Notes: generated by a model not told the origin, from the letters alone. Counted from the first letter of the stretch, positions 7,479 to 16,024 are shown. The stretch: DNA of 53,944 nucleotides from an uncultured Eubacteriales bacterium (GCA_900542005.1 UQLW01000021.1:1-53944), one strand, 5' to 3'. A program made the numbers and translations.

Positions 7479-8330
7479 TTAGGCGCAGCTGCATGGGGCT
7501 GCCGCCATAATCTCGCCATGCGCCTCGGGAATATCCCGGATGATTTCACCCACGGCCGGCGCCTGGATGCGGCCGGAAAGCGGATTTTTGATGCTGATGA
7601 TGGGGGCGGTCAACGTGGCCTCCACCTGAGAGCGCTCAAAGGCCAGGTCCGTGTCCACCATCTCACAGTCGATCAGGCGGAGATTCCTGCAGTAGCACAG
7701 CGGCTGCGTGCCAATAATCTTACAACGGATCAGCGTCAGGTTCTCGCTGTACCAGGCGAGGTATTCGCCCTGGATTACGCTGTCCCTCACGGTTACGTTC
7801 CTTGCATGCCAGAAAGCGTCCTTGGTCTGAAAGCGGCACCCGTCAAACAGAGAATTCTTTATATATTGAAAGGAATACTTGCCCTCAAGCCGCACCCCGC
7901 GAAAACGCAGCCCCTCTGCGCGCAGCATAAAATACTCGCTGTTGACATCGCAATTCTCCATGTCCATGCCCCGCACGAACCATCCGAATTCCGGGGAGAT
8001 CACCTGGCAGCCGGACATTTTGATATCGCTGCACTCCCGCAGCGCCTTGATACCATGGATTTTCGTATCCCGGATCATGGCGTCCCGGGTATACCAGAGG
8101 GCGGCGCGGCAAAGCTCCGTCATCTCCGAGCGGTCAATCTCTAGGCCTGTATCGTGCCAGAATGGGTAGCGCAGGTTAAAGAAGCAGCGGTCCACCCAGA
8201 GGTTCTTCCCTTCCTTCAGCGCGCTTTCTCCATCGGCGGGCCCGTCGAAGGCGCAATTCATCACATGCAGTCCCTCTGCCGCATAGAGCGCACGCTCTTC
8301 GTCGAAGGTCTGGTTCTGTATCGTTTTCAT
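7479..8330 (-). CDS. DUF3737 family protein (right-handed beta-helix-like)
   Basis: The 283-residue protein begins MKTIQNQTFDEERALYAAEG and continues with many short imperfect repeats of 20-22 residues alternating hydrophobic positions with Cys, Asp or Asn (for example NCAFDGPADGES, VDRCFFNLRYPFWH, MSGCQVISPEFGW). That is the DUF3737 pattern, expected to fold as a parallel beta-helix. No enzyme activity is known. The start at 8328-8330 has AAAGGAG upstream and lies two bases after the stop of the small protein encoded at 8333-8593, so they are cotranscribed. Longer upstream frames only read over that small gene. Confidence 0.85.
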   Translation of the reverse strand: MKTIQNQTFDEERALYAAEGLHVMNCAFDGPADGESALKEGKNLWVDRCFFNLRYPFWHDTGLEIDRSEMTELCRAALWYTRDAMIRDTKIHGIKALRECSDIKMSGCQVISPEFGWFVRGMDMENCDVNSEYFMLRAEGLRFRGVRLEGKYSFQYIKNSLFDGCRFQTKDAFWHARNVTVRDSVIQGEYLAWYSENLTLIRCKIIGTQPLCYCRNLRLIDCEMVDTDLAFERSQVEATLTAPIISIKNPLSGRIQAPAVGEIIRDIPEAHGEIMAAAPCSCA

Positions 8331-8332
8331 CC

Positions 8333-8593
8333 TTATTCTCCTTTCGCAAGATTGAAAGCCTCCGAATTGGGCGATTTCTGTATCCGGTATACGAGATAGT
8401 CCAGGCAATCGAGGCATCTCTGCCGCCGGTGAATTTCCTCCAGCAGCGCCCGCCGCTGCTCTGCCAGCAGCTTGAGCCCGCGCTCCTGGCTGCCGCTCAG
8501 CAGCGTCTCCAGGATGCTTTCGGCAGCCTGCGGACTGCATCCGGCATCCTTTAGGGTAAGCAGCACATCCTCCCGGGGTAAACAGCATCCCAT
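8333..8593 (-). CDS. Small cysteine-containing helical protein of unknown function
   Basis: The 86 residues are mostly alpha-helical and charged, with an N-terminal GCCLP, a DAGCS segment and a C-terminal RRQRCLDCLDYLVYRIQK. I recall similar small proteins next to LysR regulators and DUF3737 genes in Clostridia but know no function. A good AAAGGAG site sits 7 bases before the ATG, so it is very likely translated. It leads the operon with the DUF3737 and cyclophilin-like genes and is divergent from the lysR gene. The pairs of cysteines could bind a metal or sense redox state; that is speculation. Confidence 0.65.
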   Translation of the reverse strand: MGCCLPREDVLLTLKDAGCSPQAAESILETLLSGSQERGLKLLAEQRRALLEEIHRRQRCLDCLDYLVYRIQKSPNSEAFNLAKGE

Positions 8594-8663
8594 GCAATTG
8601 CTCCTTTCTGCGCCCGCCGCCCGAAAAACAGGACCGCCCCAAACGCATCTTCCTCTTAAGATG

Positions 8664-8692
8664 AGTATAATTCCCTCGGCCAGTTATAGCAA
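8664..8692 (-). promoter_or_regulatory. Promoter of the small protein/DUF3737/cyclophilin-like operon
   Basis: On the minus strand TTGCTA (8687-8692) and TATACT (8664-8669) are separated by 17 bases. The -35 overlaps the ATAG/CTAT dyad described next, so the divergently encoded LysR protein could control it. Confidence 0.6.
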
Positions 8693-8709
8693 ATACTTCT
8701 ATTAAATAG
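8684..8709. promoter_or_regulatory. Candidate LysR-type binding region
   Basis: TTATAG (8684-8689) faces CTATTA (8699-8704), and CTATTAAATAG (8699-8709) is itself a perfect 11-base palindrome. This AT-rich symmetric block lies between divergent lysR and its presumed target operon, as LysR sites do. The classical T-N11-A spacing is not exact (the dyad gives T-N13-A). Confidence 0.4.
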
Positions 8710-8804
8710 CTAGCCATGTCCTTTAGGCATAGTTTTTATCCCTATCCATCCTTGCTTGACAGCCATGCCGCCCCATGCTACCTTGAAGGCAACAAGGAGG
8801 CGGT

Positions 8805-9740
8805 ATGATGGAGCTTCGCGTGCTTCAATATTTCCTGGCTGTCGCCCGGGAGCAGAGCCTGTCCGGCGCGGCGGAATTTCTTCACCTTTCCCAGCCAACC
8901 CTTTCCCGGCAGCTCAGGGATCTGGAGGATGAGCTGGGGAAGCAGCTTTTCATCCGCGGGAACCGCGGCATCGTATTGACCGAGGAGGGGATGATCCTGC
9001 GCAAGCGCGCAGAGGAAATTGTCGAGCTGGTACAGAAAACGGAAAACGAAATCTCCCTTTCCGATGAAGCCGTCGCCGGAGGCGTCTGTATCGGCGCCGG
9101 CGAATCCGATCTTAACCGGTATCTGGCGCGCGCCGCCCGCCGGATGATCGCCCGATATCCATGGGTCCGCTTTCATATCTCCAGCGGCAACGCCATTTTT
9201 GTCATGGAGCAGCTGGATAAAGGGCTCATTGACTTTGGCCTTTTATATGGCGCTATCGACCGGACAAAATATCATTCAGTCCGTATCCCCTTTTCCGACC
9301 GGTTCGGCGTGCTGATGCGCAAGGACGCTCCGCTGGCCCGGAAGGCCTTCATCACCCCCGAGGATCTGGCGGACAAACCCCTTATCGTGTCCCGTCAGGA
9401 TGAGCGCGACGGCTGGCCCGTCCTGGCCCACATTGCTCAGGACCCCTCCAAGCTCAACATCGTCGCCACCTATACGCTTCTGTTCAACGGATCCCTGCTG
9501 GTCGAGGAGGGCCTTGGCTATGCGGTATGCTTTGACAAGCTGATCAATACCACCGGGGACAGCCCGTTATGCTTCCGTCCCCTGCGTCCCGATCTTGGTT
9601 CCTCGCCCAGCATTGTGTGGAAAAAGTATCAGCCGCTAACAAAGGCCGCGGAAAAATTCCTGGAGTATTTGCATCAGAGCTTTCATGCCGCTGCGGAGCC
9701 GGCCGGGCTCCATGGCGGGCATCCACCAGATAAGGCCTGA
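8805..9740 (+). CDS. LysR-family transcriptional regulator
   Basis: The 311-residue protein has the canonical N-terminal helix-turn-helix (residues 1-62: MELRVLQYFLAVAREQSLSG, LSQPTLSRQLRDLEDELG) and a C-terminal periplasmic-binding-like sensor domain (about 90-300). Length and layout are standard. LysR proteins commonly activate a divergent operon, here the DUF3737 unit. TTGACA (8756-8761) followed after 17 bases by the weak TACCTT probably drives it. Two ATGs, at 8805 and 8808, follow the AAGGAGG site; the second gives MELRVLQYF. The inducer is unknown. The C-terminal 25 residues (AAEPAGLHGGHPPDKA) extend past the domain. Confidence 0.93.
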   Translation: MMELRVLQYFLAVAREQSLSGAAEFLHLSQPTLSRQLRDLEDELGKQLFIRGNRGIVLTEEGMILRKRAEEIVELVQKTENEISLSDEAVAGGVCIGAGESDLNRYLARAARRMIARYPWVRFHISSGNAIFVMEQLDKGLIDFGLLYGAIDRTKYHSVRIPFSDRFGVLMRKDAPLARKAFITPEDLADKPLIVSRQDERDGWPVLAHIAQDPSKLNIVATYTLLFNGSLLVEEGLGYAVCFDKLINTTGDSPLCFRPLRPDLGSSPSIVWKKYQPLTKAAEKFLEYLHQSFHAAAEPAGLHGGHPPDKA

Positions 9741-9857
9741 GGCGGCCCCGAATCGCAATGCGCGCCATCCGGCGCGGGGCTCCCCTCGGGCTGATTCTGC
9801 CCCATGCGTTTTCCCCGCTGCAAGCTCCTATCTGCTCTGCATCCGCCGGCAGGCGCC

Positions 9858-9886
9858 TTGTGCGCGCCTTTTCCATCCGTTATACT
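9858..9886 (+). promoter_or_regulatory. Probable promoter of the pentapeptide-repeat gene
   Basis: TTGTGC (9858-9863), 17 bases, then TATACT (9881-9886), with the gene start 28 bases downstream of the -10. The -35 is weak. Confidence 0.5.
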
Positions 9887-9914
9887 TAACTCCATCACCT
9901 ACAGGAGGGCACCG

Positions 9915-10562
9915 ATGAAACCTCAGCTTCCCCATATTGATCCCCTGCCCCATCCCAGCCTGGCAGAAGCGCTGCTGGCAGCCCAGTGCGACGACGTGCC
10001 TGTCGCCGGCCGGGCCTTCTCCGGCCAGGCTCTGGAGGGGCTCTCGGCCCGCCGGCCCGAATTTGCCGGATGCCGCTTTACCGACTGCACTTTGGCCGGC
10101 GGCCGGATGCAGGGCGCCAGCTTTCAGGATTGCGAATTCATCCACTGCGACCTGTCCAACCTCTCGGCAGGCGAGTCCTTTTTGCGCCGGGTGCTGATGC
10201 GGGACTGTAAGCTGGTGGGCGCGGACCTGTCGCTCTCCAGCCTGCAGCATATCACGCTGTCCGGCTGCGAAGCGCGGTATCTGAACCTCAGCCAAAGCCG
10301 GATCCGCGACGCATGCTTTACCGGCTGCCGCCTGGACGAATCCGCCCTCTCCCAGGCGGCGCTCAAGGGCGTCGTCTTTGACCAGTGCCAGCTCAACCGG
10401 GCCGATTTCTTTGAAACGCCGCTGAAGGGCATCGACCTGTCCGGCTGTGAAATCGCCGGCATCCAGCTCTCCGGCAAGGAGCTGGCCGGCTGCATGGTAA
10501 GCCCCCTGCAGGCCATGGCGCTGGCCCAGCTGCTGGGCTTAATTGTCAAAGAGGACTGGTAG
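9915..10562 (+). CDS. Pentapeptide-repeat protein
   Basis: The 215-residue protein contains about 20 tandem A(D/N)LXX-type pentapeptides from residue 45 to 195 (for example FAGCRFTDCTLAGG, FQDCEFIHCDLSN, LSGCEARYLNLSQ, FDQCQLNRADFFE). This should fold as a right-handed quadrilateral beta-helix. Cysteine is frequent at the repeat's outward position. Some family members protect DNA gyrase by mimicking DNA (Qnr, MfpA), but most have unknown roles; nothing here proves gyrase protection. I chose the ATG at 9915 because AGGAGGG lies 6 bases upstream; the frame is open further up but that segment is not repeat-like. It lies 118 bases before the fucosidase gene. Confidence 0.88.
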   Translation: MKPQLPHIDPLPHPSLAEALLAAQCDDVPVAGRAFSGQALEGLSARRPEFAGCRFTDCTLAGGRMQGASFQDCEFIHCDLSNLSAGESFLRRVLMRDCKLVGADLSLSSLQHITLSGCEARYLNLSQSRIRDACFTGCRLDESALSQAALKGVVFDQCQLNRADFFETPLKGIDLSGCEIAGIQLSGKELAGCMVSPLQAMALAQLLGLIVKEDW

Positions 10563-10680
10563 CGCGCATATGTTTGAATAACCCCGTGACAAATTGCGCC
10601 GGCGGCCGCCGATCGGTCAATTTCAACCATACTCAAGCCCGCAAATGCAGCTATACTGTGAGGTAGAAAAGGAGGCGCTC

Positions 10681-11919
10681 ATGAACCTCGAAAAGATGCT
10701 GGCCTGCCGCCCCTCCCCCCGCCAGCTGGCCTGGCAGGCCATGGAATATTACGGCTTCATTCATTTTACCGTCAACACCTTTACCGGCGCGGAATGGGGC
10801 GATGGCAGCGAGGATCCCCGCATCTTCGCTCCCAGCAGCCTGGATTGCAGGCAATGGGCCCGCGCCGCCCGGGAGGGCGGCATGAGCGGGCTGATCCTGA
10901 CGGCGAAGCATCACGACGGCTTTTGCCTCTGGCCCAGCTGCTACAGCCGCCATACGGTAGCCCAAAGCGGATATCCCGGCGATGTGGTCGCCGAGTTCAC
11001 CGCCGCCTGCCGGGCGGAGGGCCTGAAGGCCGGCCTCTATCTCTCGCCCTGGGACCGTCATGAAAAAACCTACGGCTCCGGCAAGGCCTATGACAACTAC
11101 TACTGCGCCCAGCTGGAGGAGCTGACCACCCAATACGGCGAGCTGTTTTGCATCTGGCTGGATGGCGCCTGCGGCGAAGGGGAAAATGGCAAAAAGCAAG
11201 CCTACGATTGGGAGCGCTATTACGCCGTTGTCCGCAAAAACCAGCCGCAGGCCTGCCTGTGCGTATCGGGTCCCGATGTGCGCTGGTGCGGCAACGAGGC
11301 GGGACGCGGGCGGGAAAGCGAATTCTCCGTGGTCAGCGCCGCTCAGAATGGATACCGGGGCGACAAGACCCTGCCGGATCTTGGCAGCCGCAAAGCCCTG
11401 GGAGAGGGCGACGTCGTCTGGTATCCCGCCGAGGTCGATACCTCCATCCGCCCGGGCTGGTTCTACCACGAGGAGGAGGTGCCCCGCAGCCTGGAGGATC
11501 TCACCCAGGTCTACCTGAATTCCGCCGGCGCCAACGCCTGCCTGCTGCTGAACCTGCCGCCGGACCGCCGGGGCCTGCTGCCCGAAGCGGATGTGGCGCG
11601 GCTGAAGGAGCTGAGCCAGGTGATCGCCCGGCTAAAGGGCGGCGTCGTGGCCTCCGCCATGGCTGAAGCCCGTTTCCCCGCCAGCCGGATCACCCACGTC
11701 ACCCTGCGCGAGGATATTGCCCAGGGCCAGCGGGTGGAGGCGGCCTATGTGCAGGCCCGCATCGACGGCCAATGGCGGACCGTCGCCCATTCAACGGCGA
11801 TCGGCTACCAGCGCATCCTGCCCTTCACCCCGGTCGTGGCCGACGGCGTGCGCCTTCGCATTGCCGCCACCCGGGCCCGCCCGCAGCTAATGCCCTTCAC
11901 GGTACACAGCGCGCCCTAG
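10681..11919 (+). CDS. Alpha-L-fucosidase (GH29), cytoplasmic
   Basis: The 412-residue protein matches the catalytic barrel of GH29 fucosidases: YYGFIHFTVNTFTGAEWGDG near the N terminus, the substrate-binding AKHHDGFCLWPS, GLYLSPWDRHE, and FCIWLDGACG, whose aspartate is the expected nucleophile. It ends with a short beta-rich domain (about residues 340-412). There is no signal peptide, so it would act on small imported fucosylated sugars. Retaining hydrolysis would release L-fucose. AAAAGGAGG lies 7 bases before the ATG, and TATACT (10652-10657) lies upstream without a clear -35. It probably forms an operon with the DUF5107 gene 57 bases on. Confidence 0.9.
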   Translation: MNLEKMLACRPSPRQLAWQAMEYYGFIHFTVNTFTGAEWGDGSEDPRIFAPSSLDCRQWARAAREGGMSGLILTAKHHDGFCLWPSCYSRHTVAQSGYPGDVVAEFTAACRAEGLKAGLYLSPWDRHEKTYGSGKAYDNYYCAQLEELTTQYGELFCIWLDGACGEGENGKKQAYDWERYYAVVRKNQPQACLCVSGPDVRWCGNEAGRGRESEFSVVSAAQNGYRGDKTLPDLGSRKALGEGDVVWYPAEVDTSIRPGWFYHEEEVPRSLEDLTQVYLNSAGANACLLLNLPPDRRGLLPEADVARLKELSQVIARLKGGVVASAMAEARFPASRITHVTLREDIAQGQRVEAAYVQARIDGQWRTVAHSTAIGYQRILPFTPVVADGVRLRIAATRARPQLMPFTVHSAP

Positions 11920-11976
11920 CCCCTAACCAAGTTCCCCTGACAGGATAAAGCGATAAATGCCATTAGGAGGTTGCCC

Positions 11977-13941
11977 ATGAGTCTTATGTATCAGAACATC
12001 ACCCTGCAAGCCGCCGATCTTGGCCCTGTCAATCCGCTGCCGGATCTCTCGGCCGGCGGCGACATCCACGCCCATATCCCGCTGGGCAAGACCATCTCCC
12101 CCGAAGAAGGGCAGTACATGGGCTGGGGCAAGGTATACGGTATCGCCCCTTATCCGCTGCAGGATGGCTATGACCGCGACCGCAAGGCCCGGGAATATCC
12201 TGCCGTTATCCTGGAAAACGATTATCTCAAGGCGGTATTCCTGCCCACCCTCGGCGGCCGCCTCTGGCAGCTGTGGGACAAGGAAAAGGAGCGGGACCTG
12301 CTCTTTACCAATCCCATTCTCCAGCCGGGCAATCTGGGCCTTCGCAACGCCTGGTTTGCCGGCGGCGTTGAATTCAACATCGGGATGACCGGCCACACGC
12401 CCTTTACCTGCGCGCCGCTTTTCACCACCACCTGGAAGCGCCCCGACGGCACGGAGGTGCTCCGGATGTATGAATTCGAGCGGATCCGCCAGGTGACCTA
12501 CCGGATCGACGCCTTCCTTCCGGAGGACAGCCGCTTCCTTTTCCTGTCCATGGAAATCGTCAACACCCGCAGCGAGGAGGTGCCGATTTACTGGTGGAGC
12601 AACATCGCCGTGGAGGAGACGCCCCAAACCCGCGTTATCGTGCCCGCCGCCAAGGCCTTCCATTGGGGCTATGAGGGCGTGCTGGATAAGCAGAGCGTGC
12701 CGGTAACCGAGAGCGAAAAGGTCGACCTGTCCTATTCCATGAACGCGTCCTACTCCTTGGATCTTTTCTTCGATATTGTACCGCCCCAGCGCCCCTTCAT
12801 CGCCGCGCTGGACGAAAAGGGCGGCGGCCTTATCCAATGCTCCACCCGGCGGCTCATCGGCCGGAAGCTGTTCATGTGGGGTACGGGCTCCGGCGGCAAC
12901 CGCTGGCAGGAGCATCTCTGCGGCCCTGGCCGCCGGTATCTGGAGATCCAGGCCGGCCTGGCCCATACCCAGCTGGAGTGCCTGCCGCTGCCGGCCGGCG
13001 CACGCTGGAGCTGGCTGGAGGCCTACGGCGCCATGGACGCCGATCCTGCCGTCATCCATGGGGACAGCTATCCCGCGGCCTGGAAGCTGGTCGATGAAAA
13101 GCTGCAGGCCCAGCTTCCCATCGAGTATCTGGATCAGCTGCTGGAGGCGCTGTCCGCCGAAGCGCCCAAGGGCCTGGCGCCGAAAACCATGGGCGCCGGC
13201 TGGGCCGCCCTGGAGGAGCGCCGCCGCGGCACGCCCCTTAACGGGGAGCTGAGCTTTGAGGGCTCCATGACCGGCGAGCAGGCCCCCTGGCTCACGCTGC
13301 TGGAAAAGGGCGTTTTCCCCCGTCCCGACACCGGGGCCGTGCCCTGCGACTGGCAGACGCAGGCCGATTGGCTGCCCCTGCTGGAAAAGGCCCGCCCGGG
13401 CAGCAACCATTGGTACACCCACCTGCACCTGGGGATGCTGTATTTTGCCCAGGGCGACTGGGCTTCCGCCCGGGCCCATTGGGCGGCCAGCGCAGTGCTG
13501 ACGCCCTCCGCCTGGGCCTGGCGGAACCTGGCGCGGCTGGATATGCTGGAGAACAAGCCCGAGGCCGCCGAGCACTACAAAGAGGCGCTGCGCCTGCTGC
13601 CCGGCCAGCGGCATCTTACGCTGGAGGGCGTGGCGGCGCTCATTGAGAAAAAGGATTATGCCGGCGCCTGGGAAATCCTCAGCGCCGTGCCTGGGGAGCT
13701 GGCCTCCCTGGGGCGCCTGCGCCTGATGAAGGCCCGGACGCTGCTGGGCCTGGGCCGTCCGCAGGAGGCCGTCGATATTCTGACCGACGACACGCTGACC
13801 ATTGCCGATTACCGGGAAGGCGAAGATTCGCTGACCGGCCTGTGGAACGAGGCTGCCTGTGATCTGACGGGCCTGCCCTTGGAGGAAGCGCTCCAGCGGA
13901 TGCCCCTGCCGCCCCACCTGGATTTCCGCATGCGCACATAG
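11977..13941 (+). CDS. DUF5107 domain protein with C-terminal TPR repeats
   Basis: The 654-residue protein has an N-terminal DUF5107 region (about residues 1-330) that begins with beta-rich sequence (NDYLKAVFLPTLGGRLWQLWDKEKE; GGVEFNIGMTGHTPFT) resembling the aldose-mutarotase-like sandwich of carbohydrate-active proteins. The C-terminal part (about 440-640) has alanine/leucine-rich helices of TPR type (NHWYTHLHLGMLYFAQGDW, AWRNLARLDMLENKPEAAEHY). DUF5107 proteins occur in sugar-utilisation loci and are thought to be glycoside-active, but the activity is undefined. It has no signal peptide. The ATG at 11977 follows AGGAGG by 6 bases. Pairing with the GH29 gene suggests a role in oligosaccharide breakdown. 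Confidence 0.82.
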   Translation: MSLMYQNITLQAADLGPVNPLPDLSAGGDIHAHIPLGKTISPEEGQYMGWGKVYGIAPYPLQDGYDRDRKAREYPAVILENDYLKAVFLPTLGGRLWQLWDKEKERDLLFTNPILQPGNLGLRNAWFAGGVEFNIGMTGHTPFTCAPLFTTTWKRPDGTEVLRMYEFERIRQVTYRIDAFLPEDSRFLFLSMEIVNTRSEEVPIYWWSNIAVEETPQTRVIVPAAKAFHWGYEGVLDKQSVPVTESEKVDLSYSMNASYSLDLFFDIVPPQRPFIAALDEKGGGLIQCSTRRLIGRKLFMWGTGSGGNRWQEHLCGPGRRYLEIQAGLAHTQLECLPLPAGARWSWLEAYGAMDADPAVIHGDSYPAAWKLVDEKLQAQLPIEYLDQLLEALSAEAPKGLAPKTMGAGWAALEERRRGTPLNGELSFEGSMTGEQAPWLTLLEKGVFPRPDTGAVPCDWQTQADWLPLLEKARPGSNHWYTHLHLGMLYFAQGDWASARAHWAASAVLTPSAWAWRNLARLDMLENKPEAAEHYKEALRLLPGQRHLTLEGVAALIEKKDYAGAWEILSAVPGELASLGRLRLMKARTLLGLGRPQEAVDILTDDTLTIADYREGEDSLTGLWNEAACDLTGLPLEEALQRMPLPPHLDFRMRT

Positions 13942-13963
13942 CCCCCTGCCATTTATCATCCAC

Positions 13964-13996
13964 GCGCCTATCCGCCTGTGCGGATAGGCGCTTTTT
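13964..13996 (+). terminator. Terminator of the fucosidase/DUF5107 operon
   Basis: A perfect 12-bp stem GCGCCTATCCGC (13964-13975) / 13980-13991, loop CTGT, then TTTTTC. Confidence 0.85.
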
Positions 13997-14008
13997 CTTG
14001 ATCCAAGC

Positions 14009-14047
14009 AAAGATCCCGGCCCCGCTGGCATCGGGGCCGGGATCTTT
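14009..14047. terminator. Perfect 16-bp hairpin between convergent genes
   Basis: Arms 14009-14024 (AAAGATCCCGGCCCCG) and 14032-14047 flank the loop CTGGCAT. It sits just beyond the stop of the minus-strand glycosyltransferase fusion and likely ends that transcript. The T-run is only three bases. Confidence 0.6.
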
Positions 14048-14077
14048 ACTATGCTTGCACTAGGAAGGGGCCTGATA

Positions 14078-15961
14078 TCAGGCGGACTGCGCCTGGCGCG
14101 CCCTGTCCGGCTCTGTAAGGCCGCTGCGGGCGGTATCCATCACAGCCCAGGTGCGTTCACGCAGCTCGTGCATCTGGGCCCGGCGGCTGAGCTGGGCTGC
14201 CGGATGCTGCGGGGGGCAGATGCGCACGGTAATGAGCGGCTTTCTGCGGAACAGCCTGCGCCAGCCCGTCACCGGCCGGAAGCAGACCACTACCGGCAGC
14301 ACCGGCGCGCCGGCGTCCACGGCCACCCGGAACGCGCCGTTCTTAAAGGGGCGCAGCTTTTCATAATAGGGCCATAGCGCGCATTCCGGGTAGAACTGCA
14401 CATACTCGCCCTCGCCCACCGCCTGGCCCATCTGCTCCATAAAGGGCTGCAGGTTCTGCGGGTGGTCGGGGATGGGTACGCCGCCCAGCAGGCGGATCAG
14501 CTTGCCCACCAGCCCCATCTCCTCATTGGCCTGCAGGGTGGTAATCTGTACCATCCGGGGGAAAAGCGCCAACGACACATACAGGCTGTCCAGCATATGG
14601 GCATGGTTGCAGACCACTACCGCCCCGTCCAGCTCCGAGAGGTTCTCCCGCCCTTCAATCCGCACGCCCGTACCCAGCCAGTTCAGCGGCGTCAGGATCA
14701 GCATGGCCAGAAGCCGGATCAGCCCCTGTCCCAGTTCAAAGAGTGGGTTATGGTTGATATAGGCCGTGTCCGGAGCCAGAAGCCGCGGCGATTTCTTCTG
14801 TGGGTGGAACAGATGGGTATCCGGCGCCGGAAGCTTCGCCCGTTCATCCTCAATGGTTTGGCGGTATACCTCCTCAATCTGGGCCACCGAGGCCTCCACC
14901 GAAAAGGATTCGCCATACTGGGCATAGCGCCGGGACATCTCCGCCCGCTGCTGGGGATGCTCGATCCAGTAGTCGATCTTCCGGGCCAGGTCCTGCGGGT
15001 CGCCATGGGCAAAGAGGCTGCGTTCATCCAGGGCAAAGGCCCCGGTGGCCGAGTGGGGCGAATCGCTGATGACCGGCACCAGACCGCAGGCAAAGGCCTC
15101 GATGCAGGAGATCGCCTCCGATTCCACGTCGGCTGCATGCACATACAGGTCGCTGGAGCGGATCACGTTGACCAGGTCTTCCTTGGAATAGTAATCCATC
15201 ACAGGCCGGTTGGGCAGCTGCTCGCCCAGGCGCTCCCATTCATACTGCTGCGGGCCGGTGCCCGCCAGCACCAGCTGAATCTTGCTGGCATAGCGCGAGG
15301 CAGCCACGGCCTGGATCAATACGTCCTGGCGCTTCTCCACGGAATACCGCCCCACCATGAGGATCACAATCTTATCCTTCCAGGCTGCCGGGCGCGTCCC
15401 CTCGCCCGGGGTGAAGATGGGATCCACGCCATTGGTAATCGGGTGCAGCGCGGCCTGGTAGCCGTGCTCCTCCAGCTCCCTGGCCATAAAGGGCGTGGGG
15501 CAGTGGATATGATCCACCTGGCCAAACACCCACCGCTCGAAGAGCTTATACAGGGCATCCGCCGCCCACTGGCCCCGCAGCCCGATATTCCAGGATACAT
15601 GCTCCGGCTGCATATGGAAGGCGGCCATCACGGGAATATTCATCTGATGGGCGACCTTCACCGCCTGCTTGCCCAGCAGCAGCGGCAGGTACACATGGAC
15701 GAGATCCACGCCCTCAAAGGCCCGGCGCAGCACCGTCTCGTCGCCCTTGGCCAGGACAAAGCCCTCCTTTTCGATCAGCCCCTGGAAAAAGGGAATGTGC
15801 ATGGCCGGGACATGGTAAATGTCGGGCCCCTTACGGGAACCCGCTGTCACAATCCGTACCTCGTGACCCCGGGCGCGAAGGCACTCGACAAAGCGCTGCG
15901 CCGAAACCGACGTACCGTTGGAATGGACGTCATAGAGGTCGATGACAAGTGCAATCTTCAT
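14078..15961 (-). CDS. GT4 glycosyltransferase fused to a PlsC-type acyltransferase
   Basis: The 627-residue protein joins two enzymes. Residues 1-390 are a GT4 glycosyltransferase: MKIALVIDLYDVHSNGTS, the donor-site lysine region VGRYSVEKRQDVL, and the EX7E motif ESEAISCIE. Residues about 430-600 are a lysophospholipid/glycerol-phosphate acyltransferase: the NHAHMLD HX4D box, then FYPECAL where most have FPEGTR, and a hydrophobic helix before the box (LIRLLAMLILTPLNWL). GT4 enzymes of this sort often make glucosyl- or mannosyl-diacylglycerol, so the fusion may build and acylate a membrane glycolipid; that is inference. The start at 15959-15961 is chosen by GAAGGA and the family N terminus. 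Confidence 0.85.
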   Translation of the reverse strand: MKIALVIDLYDVHSNGTSVSAQRFVECLRARGHEVRIVTAGSRKGPDIYHVPAMHIPFFQGLIEKEGFVLAKGDETVLRRAFEGVDLVHVYLPLLLGKQAVKVAHQMNIPVMAAFHMQPEHVSWNIGLRGQWAADALYKLFERWVFGQVDHIHCPTPFMARELEEHGYQAALHPITNGVDPIFTPGEGTRPAAWKDKIVILMVGRYSVEKRQDVLIQAVAASRYASKIQLVLAGTGPQQYEWERLGEQLPNRPVMDYYSKEDLVNVIRSSDLYVHAADVESEAISCIEAFACGLVPVISDSPHSATGAFALDERSLFAHGDPQDLARKIDYWIEHPQQRAEMSRRYAQYGESFSVEASVAQIEEVYRQTIEDERAKLPAPDTHLFHPQKKSPRLLAPDTAYINHNPLFELGQGLIRLLAMLILTPLNWLGTGVRIEGRENLSELDGAVVVCNHAHMLDSLYVSLALFPRMVQITTLQANEEMGLVGKLIRLLGGVPIPDHPQNLQPFMEQMGQAVGEGEYVQFYPECALWPYYEKLRPFKNGAFRVAVDAGAPVLPVVVCFRPVTGWRRLFRRKPLITVRICPPQHPAAQLSRRAQMHELRERTWAVMDTARSGLTEPDRARQAQSA

Positions 15962-16024
15962 ATTCCTTCTTCTCCTCCGTCCGGATGGCATGGCTTCCCT
16001 CATGCCTCCCGGTAAATTACCTTT

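Noticed and set aside
8684..8704. An exact LysR T-N11-A box
   Set aside because: The ATAG/CTAT half-sites are nine bases apart, giving T-N13-A, so only a looser LysR-type region is reported.
10629..10657. A full promoter for the fucosidase gene
   Set aside because: TATACT at 10652-10657 is good but no hexamer 16-18 bases before it resembles TTGACA.
11923..14031. A 702-codon open frame on the minus strand opposite the DUF5107 gene
   Set aside because: It mirrors the GC-rich DUF5107 gene; its composition is skewed to Gly/Gln/Pro/Ala and it has no recognisable domain or ribosome-binding site.
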